Shown here: in pieces, positions 48,501 to 61,100 of the stretch
Position numbering within the stretch: position 1 is the stretch's first letter
How the letters are laid out: each line of letters begins with the position of its first letter
Source: Balanoglossus misakiensis
Lineage: Eukaryota > Hemichordata
Direction of reading: 5' to 3'
Assembly (NCBI GenBank): GCA_040954595.2
Contig: CM082592.2
Span: 5,890,001 to 5,954,000 of the forward strand
Length of the DNA: 64,000 nucleotides
Translations under genes and position numbers: made by a program
Notes under the pieces: generated by a model
What the model was told of the DNA's origin: nothing
Seen by the model: only the letters and a program-made list of their open reading frames with translations
Database searches by the model: none

Positions 48501-51500
48501 CATCAAATTAACTCTGCCTGCAATTTTTGTCATCACTGGCACTTAGATACCATGACAGTACATCCCACTGCTTGCTTGCTTTGTATAAGGCATCACTTTG
48601 CTGTGTTGTGGTGTGGTGTTGCATTGTGTTGTGCTTTGTTGTCTGGTTTGTTTTGTTGTTGTGTTGTATCATGTTGTGTTGTTGTGTTGTGTTGTGTGTT
48701 TTGTTGTGTTCTTTTTATGTTGTTGTCAAAAATGGATTGTTGCTTTGCTTTGTACGCAAACACATAAACTCACGCATAGACAGACAGACAGTTTCTTCCC
48801 TCCCCCCCCCCCCCCCAAAGCAAGAGGTTATCCCGAGTCAACAAACTTTCTGAAACCCAAACGAGAGCACTGACACTTCAAAATGACAACAAACGCTAAA
48901 CCTCAGACCACCATGAGAAGATGATTACCACTAAACTGCTTCGATATCGCAAACTACATGCGGGCAAAGTAAAACAATACATCACTCTGGATATTCCAAA
49001 ATGTGCGTTTATCCCCTTGAAAGGATATTTTTGACCATAAAGCTCAATGCCCGCCCACAGGAGAGTCGCTTACCGAGGTTTTTAAATGTGACATCTTGTA
49101 GGAATACTGCCTGATAAGATGTCAGTGTTATTGCTACAATGTAAGACGATAGCCTCCAGATGTTCTGATTGGCACGGAATACAATAACACAATACTTTAA
49201 GTGATCGGTGATATACTTTTTAAGACCAATCTGTGTTTGCGCAGAACAATGACTGCATAGAACGTGACTGCAGTCGATGACATGTCCTGGAAACTTCTCG
49301 GGAAATTTGACAGCGCTAACTTGCTTGCTTCCCACACACTTTCTGATCCGCACTGGAGTGTCTGTCACAGAACCAGAGACGCCGTCTGTGGTGGTTTATT
49401 TGCGAGTGTGAGAACGGGGGCATAACGATGTCGTAACTATGGAAATCACAACCATAGTTAACAGGTGATAAAGTGAGTGATACAGTTAGCTGTAAAACAA
49501 ATACTTCAGTGAGATAACGTCATAAGGTATATCTGATATATAAATGAGAAATGTGAAGTAACTTGTAAAAACTGATACACTATCTGTCGGCTTTTTTATG
49601 ACTTCCATGGGTATGAGTTTCTTGTTTTTTTTTTGTCCACAAATCTGTCTGCGTGGACAGGGTCTTGCTTGGGTTGTAGATACTGCACTGTAAGATAACA
49701 TCTCACCTTAAACCACAGTTCTTTGCACTTTTTATTTCAGCATTTTTATTTTATTTTAAAATTAAAGAAAATAAATGAAAACTTTGAAGCCGGCGGCAAT
49801 ACTAATTTTCGGATCAGATTTGGAAAGCTAAATAATCCTGTGATTGGAATTCAAAATGGCCGCCAGGCTTTATAAGGAAGTTTCCTTGATCGGGCTTGGT
49901 GTCAAGTTCAAGATGATAAGTAAATCAAGACAGCAGTTAACTTGGCTTGGCTTTAGCTATACTGACAATGCAAGTGTATATTAAGTAATTAATGTCAAGT
50001 GTGTGTACAGTGTGTGTGTATGGTAGTGTGTAGGGCAATTTATGAGAATGTGTATCTTGGAAAATTGGTGCAACACCCAGAACAGAAATGTTTTCATCAT
50101 ACATTTTAATTTCAGATCCGCTTATACATTCAGTCAACAATAACCCGTCAGTGAAGGTTCTGTCGCCAACCGACAACGGTGGTACCCACTACATAGCAGA
50201 GTCAAGCTCAAATCCGTCGTCGACCACGTCATCCACTCCGTCAAGTCCGGCACCGTATGTTTCCATGTCAAGTCTATCACCCCAGAGTCCGGCTCAGTCA
50301 AGTCCACTAAATCACAGTCCGGCCCATTCGGTGCCCATCTCCTTGCCCAGACAGACACACTTTGATTTCCCTGGTAAGTTTGAAACTATCTTGTTTCACA
50401 TTTTAAAATTGTCTCCATAGTGACAACACCAAGATTGGCGGCCATTTTGAATTTCAAATGAGAGACAATTTGAGTCAATGTTGCTCTATCATTCGAAATT
50501 TTGCACAGTGACCCCTAATATTAAAAAAAGTTAAGATTTTCTAGGGCAAAGTCTTTCCTCCAAGTTTTTTTTCGCTGTTTGACAGTCTTGTTGAATTGAA
50601 AACAATACCTTAGTGTGGATCCAGTTCAAATAACCCATTTGCATCCTTCTGTCTTCACAGAGTTCCAGCCAAATCATGTACAAAGTGAAATTCTCACCCC
50701 AACACCCACGTTGTAAGTATGCTTCAAATCTTCAATGCCATCAGTAATTTCTCAACTACTATTATTATACGCTTTATTATTAAGCATTTTGTGTTTTTCA
50801 CATGCAAAAGAACAAAATTTATGTTTCACTTATAATACGGTACATTTCTTTGCGTTTGTAGCATTACTATCGAGACACATGGTGATACCACAGATGGCAT
50901 TGATGTAAGTACACAGTATTTCACTTAGAAAGCCTTACCTAAGACTGTCCATCATCAACGGTGACACTGACAGAAACAATCGCTTCCATCAGACCTGTTT
51001 GTATCAGTTAAAGAGGAATGACATGCAAAGATACAAATTTCATTCAAAGAGAGCTCAATGTAAATAAAATATATTTTGTTCAGTCGATCCAGATTGGAAG
51101 GGATCTTGTCCATTCCACCAGCAATTTTTATCACACGTGTGGTCTTTGGTGGTTGGGTAAATCCACACGCAGTGTTATGCGGGTGTGATAGGTTACAGTT
51201 TGGTTTATATAGGAATGTTTTCAACCGTAGGACCACAAATATGCATGTTATTCTGTCAAAATGTTTTTCACCCTTAATGTTTGCGTCCGTTTTATTTTCA
51301 CCGTGGTGCAGACGGACTCTGAGAGGACATTGCCAAGCAAAGTGGACTCTATCGACAGTCAAGCGTCTGACATTGACCTTGACCAGAGCTGGTCACGAAA
51401 AAGTGGGGTAAGCGATGAACTTGTAATGTCTACCAGGCATCTGTTCTTCATCTCATGTGTGGTGGCTCCAGTGACAGGCGACTGAAATTCTGACATATTT

Positions 51501-53862
51501 GATGTTCCATTGATCTGACAAAATAAAACTTAACTTTATACTTTTTTTTTATTTTCAGCGCATTCTTTCTGAATGGGACATCCCCTACGAGGAGTTGGTT
51601 CTGAGTGATTTAATTGGGTCTGGTAGACTGGGTAAAGTGTACAAGTAAGTAAATAGTCTTCTCAACATCACTGAAGGTACAAATCCAGATTAGACAGGGT
51701 TTGGTTCAGACAGGTTTGACTGGTGTTCATTATACACATGAAGATTTATCAGGATGTTAGGTGCAGTACATTGTACTAGTAACTTATGGATTATATGCGA
51801 TTTCTGTTTTTTTTCTCTCCTACAGAGGATATTGGCATGGGGATGTTGCCATTAAGTTATTTAATGTAGATACTGACAATGATTTACAGTGGAAATCTTT
51901 CAAACAAGAGGTGAGCATCTGAAAATCTTTATCCAACTTACACGTGGAGCATGTTCAATAATTTTCAAAACTTTTGGTGTTGGAATGTCTATCAAAATAC
52001 TAGTACATGTGAACCAACATATGATATTTAATACTGTAAATCTCACATTTCTTCAAACGTTTTGCAAGATTTTGCGAGCTTGCACAGGTCCTCTGTCATG
52101 AGGTCACGTCATAGGTCACAGTTCAAAGGTCATAATGTAACTCCGTTCTCTGACTTGCAGGTGTCAACTTTTAGAAAAACAAGACATGAAAACCTTGTAT
52201 TATTTATGGGGGCTTGTATGAACCCACCGCATCTAGCAATTGTAACTAGGTAAGTGAAGTAGTTTGAATGAATTTGACGGATTCCTGGTAAATCTTACTT
52301 TCACTCTACAGGGTCTGTGCTTGAACCAAGTTGAACTATTCTTCTAATTATGCATGGAGTTTTTCTGTACGCCTTTTAATCATCGTTGTAGCTTGACTAC
52401 ATAGTGTGACGTTCAACCACGTTTCTCTTTCTATTTTTTCCAGTTTGTGTAAAGGCAGTACTTTGTATTCACAAATCCATATATGGAAGGAGACTTTTCT
52501 TTTACATAAAAGTGTTCTTATTGCTACACAAATAGCACAGGTGAGTGGACACCAGTCGGTCTTGGCGTCATTTTCCTTTGCACTGTGCCCTCCAAGCGAA
52601 TATGACATGTCGGTGTTGGAAGAAAAGTATTCATATTAAAGGCATAGGACAGACCCAGAAAACAGGTTACATGTGTTAAGACTCTGGTGTATGTTGTTAC
52701 TTCTTTCAGCATGAAGTAATCATGTACCATAAAATGGCTATTGATTAGCATATGTAAATGTGTGCATGTGCGTGTGTTCATACATGCATGTGTGTTATCA
52801 AAGTGCTGACTGCGGTCTATTTCTTACAGGGTATGGGGTATCTCCATGCAAGAGGCATTGTACATAAAGATTTAAAATCCAAGAATATTTTCTTGGATTC
52901 AAGAGACAAAGCGGTCATTACAGACTTTGGCTTATTTAGTGTTACAAAATTGTGCGAAAATGACAGGTAAGTCTGAGCACTTTTCTGCCAATGAAAAAAA
53001 TGACATTTCCATGGTACGACCAAACACTGGCGTTTCAATTGTTGAGTTTCTATCCTATAATCTGTCAATGGCAACCAACATTTTGCCGTCTTCTTTTTTG
53101 TGTAGGGGTGGCGACTGTATACGAATACCAGAAGGATGGCTGTGTTACCTAGCACCGGAGTTAATTACCTCGTTAAGGATAACGGAGCAAGGACTTGACA
53201 ATGAACTTCCCTTCTCAAAAGCATCTGATGTCTATGCCTATGGGTGAGTATTCCTTGTCCTTGGTCAAGGCTGTCTGTTTGAGATAACCTGTCAATTGAA
53301 CATACACTGTATACATACGTATGTAAGTACATACGTGCATCCACACACACACCTGCATTAGGTTTCTTGGTACATATTTATTCAACTGAAGTGTCCTTCT
53401 CCAACCTCTGTCAATTTCAGTACCATATGGTATGAACTTCTTGCTGGGGAGTGGACCTTCAGCAACCAGCCGGTAGAGTCCATTATCTGGAAGGTGGGAA
53501 AGGGTATGAAGCAATCACTAGGTCATCTTCAAGCATCAAGAGATGTCAAGGTAAGTGTGAAAATGAAACGATGGATAGGTACATGGTAGAAATTTGAACG
53601 GAAAAGCTGTTGTCCATGGTGAAGAGAATACCTAACTGCTCTGTCTCAGTGTCTGGTAAACATGATTCTCCAAAAATGACAACCTGTTATTTGTTGTCAC
53701 CCTGTGCAGGACATCCTCATGATGTGTTGGAGTTACAAGCCGGAGATCCGACCGACGTTCGGCGATCTGATGAAGACGTTGGACCGGCTACCAAAGAAGC
53801 GTCTCACACGGAGCCCCTCGCACCCTCTTCACCTGTCAAGATCGGCCGAGTCGGTTTTATGA
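39522..53862 (+). CDS. KSR: KSR, kinase suppressor of Ras
   Basis: Twenty-one coding exons: 39522–39674, 44584–44736, 45033–45180, 45463–45841, 46258–46475, 46782–46857, 47096–47185, 47664–47767, 48445–48477, 50116–50373, 50661–50712, 50862–50904, 51312–51407, 51559–51644, 51826–51910, 52161–52249, 52444–52540, 52830–52966, 53106–53243, 53421–53550 and 53710–53862; 905 residues. The CA1 coiled-coil/SAM region fills about 1–155. A Pro-rich CA2 stretch with a RSKSDD 14-3-3-like site follows. The CA3 C1 zinc finger (CDYC, CKEC, CHTKC) is at about 370–425. The Ser/Thr-rich CA4 has [16 protein letters not shown] and an FDFP ERK-docking motif at 534–537. The kinase-like CA5 spans about 610–870, with [12 protein letters not shown] (Lys640), HKDLKSKN (732–739), DFG (752–754) and LAPE. 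The HKD loop is the KSR hallmark. KSR scaffolds RAF, MEK and ERK at the membrane. It resembles KSR2/KSR1 equally; one pro-orthologue is likely. Confidence 0.97.
39675..44583. other. KSR intron 1
   Basis: A 4.9-kb intron. Open frames on both strands are short and unlike known proteins. It contains a G run near 42520 and a few tgacctttgacc-like strings. No exon or RNA gene was recognised. Confidence 0.55.
45879..45971. mobile_element. piggyBac-like MITE, copy 2
   Basis: A 93-bp unit bounded by TTAA, starting TTAACCCTTTCACC and ending GGTGAAAGGGTTAA, with the same internal string ttggacctcta as the copy at 26215–26308. It lies in KSR intron 4, a few dozen bases after the donor. Confidence 0.82.
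47508..47690 (+). repeat. Tandem duplication of a KSR intron end and exon start
   Basis: The sequence from gctgcattgac through the acceptor cacag and the first bases of the exon (tttgtcacaccaagtgcga) occurs twice, about 47508–47607 and 47608–47690. The second copy is the exon 8 start used in the model; the first has its own cacag acceptor at 47581–47585. A further partial copy (cacagaaacatttgtc) sits just before it. Confidence 0.8.
48590..48730. repeat. GTT/GTG-rich low-complexity tract
   Basis: A stretch of degenerate ttgtg and gttgt units in KSR intron 9, followed by a C run at about 48804–48817. The long Cys/Val/Leu-rich frames here are artefacts of this composition. Confidence 0.8.
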
Positions 53863-56800
53863 TAATCACTGATAACCGCAAATCCGCTGTTGCCAGACTG
53901 AACTAGGCCACTTCCCTTTGCTTGCCAGAAACTGTGCTGTACACAGAGATAACACGGGCATTGATAATAATCAAAAGGGTGTATTAAGCAAAAAAAATTG
54001 TGTCAATAATGGCCAGAATGAGTTACCATGGTAATCCAGGCACTTGCCTTTCGCATCTGCTGACAAACTGCAATGAAATGTACGCCAAGTTGCCCGCTTT
54101 TGATCAGGTCACAACCGCAGATCCTACCTTTAAAAGTTTCCATTCTAATTCTTGAAATAGTCGCTGAGATACAGCCATAATTTTGCTTCTCTTGTGAAGA
54201 AGCCATTGATTTTTTTTTTCAGTATTTTTCCAGACTCTGTTACCAGCATTGGGAAGTGGTCTAAGGATGAGAATATCAGAGGGGTGGGGGAAAAGTCTCA
54301 AGAAGTTTGTTTTTGTATTTACACTGCGTAGTGTGGGTAGATATAGACAGTGACACGACTTTCCAAACAGTTTCTCATAATTTGCCTCCTTAGCAGCCCA
54401 AACTCGAGCAGATAAACCACAAAACTGTGGTGTTGCCCGATATTGTCTTGTGTGAATCATGCTCTTTGCCGTTAAGTAATATCCAGCAAAGAATTTCACA
54501 GCAAAGACAAACTCAAACCGTAAAATTCAGGTTGAATATGGAAAAAATTCAGAACACCATCCTGGGAGTATTGTACAACACCACATTTAGAATTGGTCCT
54601 CGTCTCTTGAACCCGATCACAGCTGATGTTCTGCCTAAGTTTTTCCTCCGTGTGAAATTTGGCTTGGAGAGTAAATACAAGTTAAACCATGTTCATTCTT
54701 CCACTAGACTAATCTGCTTCTTATCACATCAAACTTTTCTCCATATCAAGAGTTTTCAAGATTTATATTGCACTTTTCCATTCATCACAAAGGAATGAGA
54801 ATTTCCACTCAACCAAAAAAAAAAAATTTGTGATGAAATTGCAAATAAATTGCTCTGTCTTCATATCACTTTCAGAATGGAACAAGACTCTCGATTGTGT
54901 TGACCCCAGCCGCCTGTCCACTGCCATTTCTGTGTCAGAAAGGAAAGTTTTTTTGATTTCTCTAGATTCAGTCTCTTTTTAAACAACTAGGATAAACTGA
55001 AACATGGAACTATAAATTCTTGAGACCTCTCCTACGCAGTGTAGATGAAAAAAAAAAGTATTGCACTACCATGTCGTATATGCACAAGATTTACTGTGAA
55101 ATTTTTTGAGTTTGATATCACAAAACTCAGAAGTTCATTAACAAATGTAACAGTTTTTACAAGTTAGAGCAGAACACTAGTACACACACATGCAGAGGAT
55201 TACATTACGTAGTCATGCAAAACAGTATATAATGTTCTGTACTGTATATTTAATTATCCTTTTGTTAATTTATTGATGTGTCTGCCATGTTTCGCTGTCT
55301 CTTCTCTTATTTTTTTGCCCTCTTCTGGGAATGAGATATTTTTTACAAGTTTTTTATTTTGAGCATGTAAACTCATGAATACTTGCAGTGCACTCTTTCT
55401 ATTTATTGACAAGTTGCCCTAGCAACAGTTTGCAATGCAGAGTCAATTCATATTCTTCCATTTTCTCTACTATTACTACTACTACTTACTATGTGTGTCA
55501 TGTGATGTGTGGCTTCATGCTTGGGTCCATGTTTATTCAATTTTCCCAGATTCTTGGGATTTTGTTTTTCGATTTCTATATATGTACAGAGTGTTAAGGG
55601 GTTATCAACGGAATCAAAGTGAAAATTAGACTCAAAGTAGAGATTTTTTTTTGCATCATGAATAATTGTGAACTTCACGATACAGGTGGAAACTTTGGGG
55701 TCGTGTGCAAAAGGTCAAAGGTTGTACTTCCTGATCACTCTCGGAGGATGGGGATGTCTACCCACCAACTACAAGACAGGTCGGTGCGGCAGACCATACA
55801 TTTGTATATAGATTCGTCACACATGAACTAAACTTTAACTAGACATATTCGCTATTATTATACATCTAGTGCCGAGAACAATAGATTTTGGCGTGCAATA
55901 AAAAGCCGTACGGAACGGTACGTACGGAACGCGCGTTAAATAAGCCTTAGTTTCAAGGCGCCCCAAACTCACCGTGTACAGGTATGCACTGTTATGCGAA
56001 CGGTTTCAAGGCGCCCGCATTCCAACGCACGTGCGCACACGTAAACAAAAAAGAAAGATGGCTGCTCACTGAGTCAACTGAGCGGTTTTCGATCGATTGT
56101 ATCGGCATTTTGGGCGTTTTGAAAGCCAAGTAACATGCAACACAAGAACTAACGGAGATGTAAGATGTATAATAATAAGGTTATTACGAAAATACCGCAA
56201 AGTATGCACTCGGACATTAGCGCAGCGCATCGCCCTCCGCTACGCGTCGGGCGATACTCAGCGCTAATGTCCTCGTGCATACTTTGCGGTATTTTCGTAA
56301 TAACCTCATAGTACTGGGTAATATAACAAGGGTATGTTATCATGATGTGCTAATCTAAAATAATTCTTCAACATTTCAACACAGAAATCATGATTCAAAT
56401 CTGATGGAACATGGCATCTTCACCCTGTTTTATACAATGCTTTTTGACAGTTTTTTCCCTGCCTATTCTACATATTAGTGAGGTGACCCTTGACCTCCCG
56501 AGTGACCCTTGACCTGGGTGCTCATCCTGAGTACTTATCACTGTACAAGTACATAGCCCAACTAAAAAATCAATATTTTTTTATTTAAAGAGTGCTGATG
56601 TGAGCGATTGCATAGATAATTTGTATATTATATGTTGCATACACCCATGCTATACATAATGTCTGTATATTCTGAGACCTGTTTTTAAAAAGCTACTTAA
56701 TTATGAAAAAAAAAATTGGATGCTTCCATAAATTACTCTTCTGAAGAGATTTTCTTGTAGGAAGTTTTCGTTATAAATATTTCATTTAGTCTGTACAAAG

Positions 56801-58160
56801 GAATGCGAGTGACGTGAACACTCCAATTTGTAAAAGTGCTGGCTGTGAGGCAAAAATTTCAACAGCTTTTTTGTAAAAAAAAATGTGCTTTTAAATATTC
56901 ACAGCGTATGGAATGATGTCATCCAATATAAACGAATGTACAAGGATTTTTTAAGAATTGAAAGTTTACCATTTTGAGTCATTTTTATGCTTTTTAGCAA
57001 TTACTGTCAATAGAAGCACAATTTTAATTCTTTTTTGAAATCGTGTTCTAATTTTTTTGAATTGCCAAGAAAGCTTTTTAAATAGCTTACCAGTTTTTAT
57101 CTCTAATATTATTTTTTGACTTGTACATATCTTGTATATGACCCACTGCAATGTCTCTATGTGAATGGTAATATATTGTCGGGTGAGTGGAAACTAGTCT
57201 GTGTTCCGAGTCGTATTTTTCTTCCATAATCTAATTTTATTTTGCTAATTTAGACAAGAGTCATATCCTACTGAAGATTAATCCAGTTGAGCGCAGGGTG
57301 TCAGATAAAAAAAAAAAAAAAAATTTTTGCAATCGTCATAGAATTTCACTGTATTTATCTGGCCAATATTCCCATTCTAAAACACCTAAATTCACTGAAA
57401 TCTACATGTACCGTGATAAGGCATAAGAAAATAGAAAGACTATTGTATTTTTGGTGACAATACTTTCAAAATGATTGCGTAAAAAGCATCCCATGCCATT
57501 ACATTGTCTAAATGGAAGCAGTTTCCCAAAGCAACATGAAAGAATTAAAATGTATTCAACTTCAGTCACTGTTGTCCAAACAGCTGTTGTTGCAAGCATG
57601 GAAGACTTACTTTTTCAATGATCAGCTTTTAATTGTGTTGCATTTATTCCACACACACATATGTTCGCTAAAAATGTCACTGAGGTAGTCCAGTAAAATA
57701 TTCACAAGTCATAATAGAACCACAAATCACTTGATGGATAAAAAGTTGGCAAAAGACGAACGATATCCAAATGACTTTCTTTTCTTAGTGAAGTGTACAA
57801 TAAGTGGCAGTCTTGTTACGTTTGGGACTAAAGTTTACATTTCAAAAATAAACAGAATAGAGAAACTGATCCAGGCTACACAAACTCAAAGTTCAAATTC
57901 CAGGATATTCCAGGTTTATGTCAAAGTTTCTCCTTAACTTTCATGATTTTCAAAGTGCATACGAACCGTTTGTTCTGGTCAACCTTTTGAAGGAATCTGT
58001 AGGCAAGATGAAGAGGCTATAAAGACCTCGGCGTTCTCCCCTTTTCAATGGTATTTAATACTACATATTAAAAGTTTCACCCACACTCTATATATATACT
58101 GCTTTGATAGCATTTTTGGACGTATTGTGCATCAACTTTCAGACCGTTTTAAGGATCAGT
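53863..58160. other. KSR 3' region, convergent with UPB1
   Basis: About 4.3 kb of AT-rich DNA between two convergent genes, probably the long KSR 3' UTR and the UPB1 3' flank. It holds a foldback element at 56178–56305 and two tandem gtgacccttgacct units near 56480–56515. No coding exon was recognised; the longest frame (about 54427–54798) has no family resemblance. Confidence 0.45.
56178..56305. mobile_element. Foldback (inverted-repeat) element with about 46-bp arms
   Basis: The left arm 56178–56223 (aggttattacgaaaataccg start, ending ttagcgc) and the right arm 56260–56305 (gcgctaatgtc start, ending taataacct) are near-perfect complements. The short centre can also pair (cgccc with gggcg). 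The element is CpG-rich against AT-rich flanks, has no coding capacity, and is probably a recent non-autonomous insertion. Confidence 0.8.
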
Positions 58161-61100
58161 CTACTCCTTGAAGATTGGTGGTTTGTAACCTTCTTTTGTG
58201 ACTTCTGCTAAACTCTCTGCATACATTTCATGACGGCCAGTCATCTGAAATATATAAAAAAAATCACAATTCATAAACTGCAGGTTTAATGAAATTTCAC
58301 TAAAGAAAGTGTCATCACAAACAAGTTCTCACAAAGTATCAACACAAATACACGCCATACTTTAATCAAAAAGATAAGCTTTTTCTGTTAAAATTTATCC
58401 ATCCATATCATTTTAGTTGACCATCGCATTTCGTCTTTGACCTGAACTTGACCTCACATGACCTTTGACATGGCCAGAGCGCGATTTACACACAACCACC
58501 TGTTAATATGAAGGACTTACAGTGAAGGTCCACTTGTCTTTAATCTGACGGATTAGATTCAAATCTAACTCTGTCACTAGGAGACCGTCTTGAGTGCGGC
58601 TTAAACCCTGGTAAGAAATAAAACAACTTTTCAATGACACATTCACAAAACACATGGCTAGTCCTGATAGCCAATAATAATTCATGTTTAAATGAGATCA
58701 AACACATTTCACAAAATGATGTCAAGAGACCCTGTCTGATTATGCTGTGATGTAGTAGGATTCCTGAAACTAGGAAAATTCATCATCAAATATTTGTCAA
58801 AGCAAAACAAAACTCACTGGTGTTCTGCTTCCATCAGGTGCTGCAATGTAGCTAGACCCTTTTGAAAGAAAACCAAAAAAATACATTTAAAACTGTATAC
58901 AAACATTTTCCGACATAATTTTTGAAAATGTCATATCTATTTAATATCCGAATTTGCCATGTGGCAAGTATGATTCTCTTACTAGAAAGTATGACCTACC
59001 ATAGAATTCACCAAAGTCATGATGTGCTGTAACAAAAGACAGACAGACATCAGGTTATGAATTCAACCAATTGCGTTTGATTTTACATCTGTCCATGTCT
59101 TCAACTAGTGCTTACAGAATGGTTTAAAACCATGTTACATATATTCAAACAGCAAAATCCCATTTTTTATTCTGATCAATGATTGCTGGTAATACAAAAC
59201 TACACAAACAATATGGCCGCCAAGTACAACTTGATCGCTGAGTGACAGATGTCTTACCTTTCTTTGTATCGCCTGATGTGAATTCATTTTCGAATGTTTC
59301 CTAGTAAAACAAACAAGGTGATATTTATGAATCATAAAAATGTATTGACGTTGGACAAAATTTAGCTGAACATCCACTCCCTTTACGACAACTGTCGGTT
59401 AGAGTACCGGTAATTCAGAACGACAGTCGGTCGGTTAGTGTGAGACTTACCGAGCCAACCCTATTGATGGCAGCAGTGAAGCAGTGATTAGCGATGGCTG
59501 CGTTGCGGGCTTCTATCGCCCACATGGGTTCGCTGAAACGAAAAGAGACACACAGGAATCACTGCTTGAGAATTTAGAGCTGGTTTACCCACCAAGAAAT
59601 GGACTGTGCCCTTTTCTGTAGTACTGCTTTGGCTGGCCCCGTTACAAAAACACTGTGAAGACATTTCAGGCACTCCAAGTCAAACACAGCCAAAACCAGG
59701 GTTCCCAATGTCTCATTGCACTCTGGTTATACAGACTGAGATCTGTGTAGTCTGAAGAAGCCATGTTTTCTTGATTAAAACATAACTTTCACACATACCT
59801 CAAAGCACCGACAGTCGCTGATGGATTGAAGATGATTTCTGCTCCATTCAAAGCGTACATCATCCAGTTCAGTGGGTGGTGGCGACCATAACAAATATTG
59901 ATAGCAATTTTACCTGTGAAGATATTACCATAATACAGTATAGTAATTCAAATCAAAAATATGTGCAAATCTTCAGATATTCCAAATCTCGTCAACCAGT
60001 TCTGGTAACCATGACTTCAAGTCAGGGAAGATGACTTACCAAACTGTGTTTCAAAAACCCTGTGTCCAGTATTCCCCTCCATGTAATAAGTCGACTGTAA
60101 TATAAAGATTTCATATAGTGAGTCGTGCTCAAAGTGTCTCAGCTAAGCGTTCACCTTCAAATTATGAAAAGTGTTTATTTTACAATGACATGTATTATGA
60201 TGTAGGACAATTTTACAGACGATAACCTGGACATGACAGACAACCAAATACCTTTCAGCACGATGGAGTATACAGGCTGCAATCAGTACTCCAGTATTAT
60301 ATAAGTGTCAAGAGTGCCCTCTATAGTTCAACAGTGGAATAACATCTTCGGTTTCTGAGACAACATTATTCTAGGTACATGTACTGGAATCTCACCTCAT
60401 TGAAGTCACCAACCCTTGGAATGTGGTTCTTTCTGCTTTTACCAATAACAGCACCGGTGTTGGAAATAACCACTGGAGAGCACAATAGTATTCGACATCC
60501 ATGTAAGTACACAGATTTGAAAAACAAAACCACCAGAAAAGCAAAAAATCTTTTCAATGAACTTTACTGTTTTTCCTTTAATGGTCAGGATCTGGTAACA
60601 GAAATAATCACCTGCAGTATTTGCCAGAACCTCTCCGTGTTCATAATCTCTCTCCAGAATTGGCGAGACAATCACCATGTTGTATCTTTTAGCAAGCTGG
60701 GAAAAAAAACACATTGATCACTTTTTTGTCAATCTTATCAATCAATCCATACACACCCACATTAATTTTGTGGATCAAATTTTGAAGCAAATGTGTGCAG
60801 GTGATTGTTCAAAAATCCATTTTCCAGTGTATAGGTATCAGGTACATCTTGTTGAAATGGTCGGTATCTGGTTCATCAACCAGACAGCAACAGTGAGGCA
60901 ACAATGAATGTTGCTCTTTCTGTACAGACAAGCCATATTACCTCTTGACAAAACTTTGTTGTCAGTCCAGTCTCTGCCGACTCAGCAAATTCACACCACG
61001 GCTGCTTCTCGCGTGTGCAGAAAGCAAAGGGCATGGCTGTGAAGTAAAAAATAAAGACACACTTGATTCTGTTTGTAGACAGCGGTGTATATAAGGGCCA

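Noticed and set aside
48462-48873. Overlapping Cys/Val/Leu-rich frames
   Set aside because: Produced by a ttgtg-type low-complexity tract within a KSR intron.
54427-54798. 123-residue plus-strand frame downstream of KSR
   Set aside because: No recognisable domain, no splice context; likely chance in the KSR 3' region.
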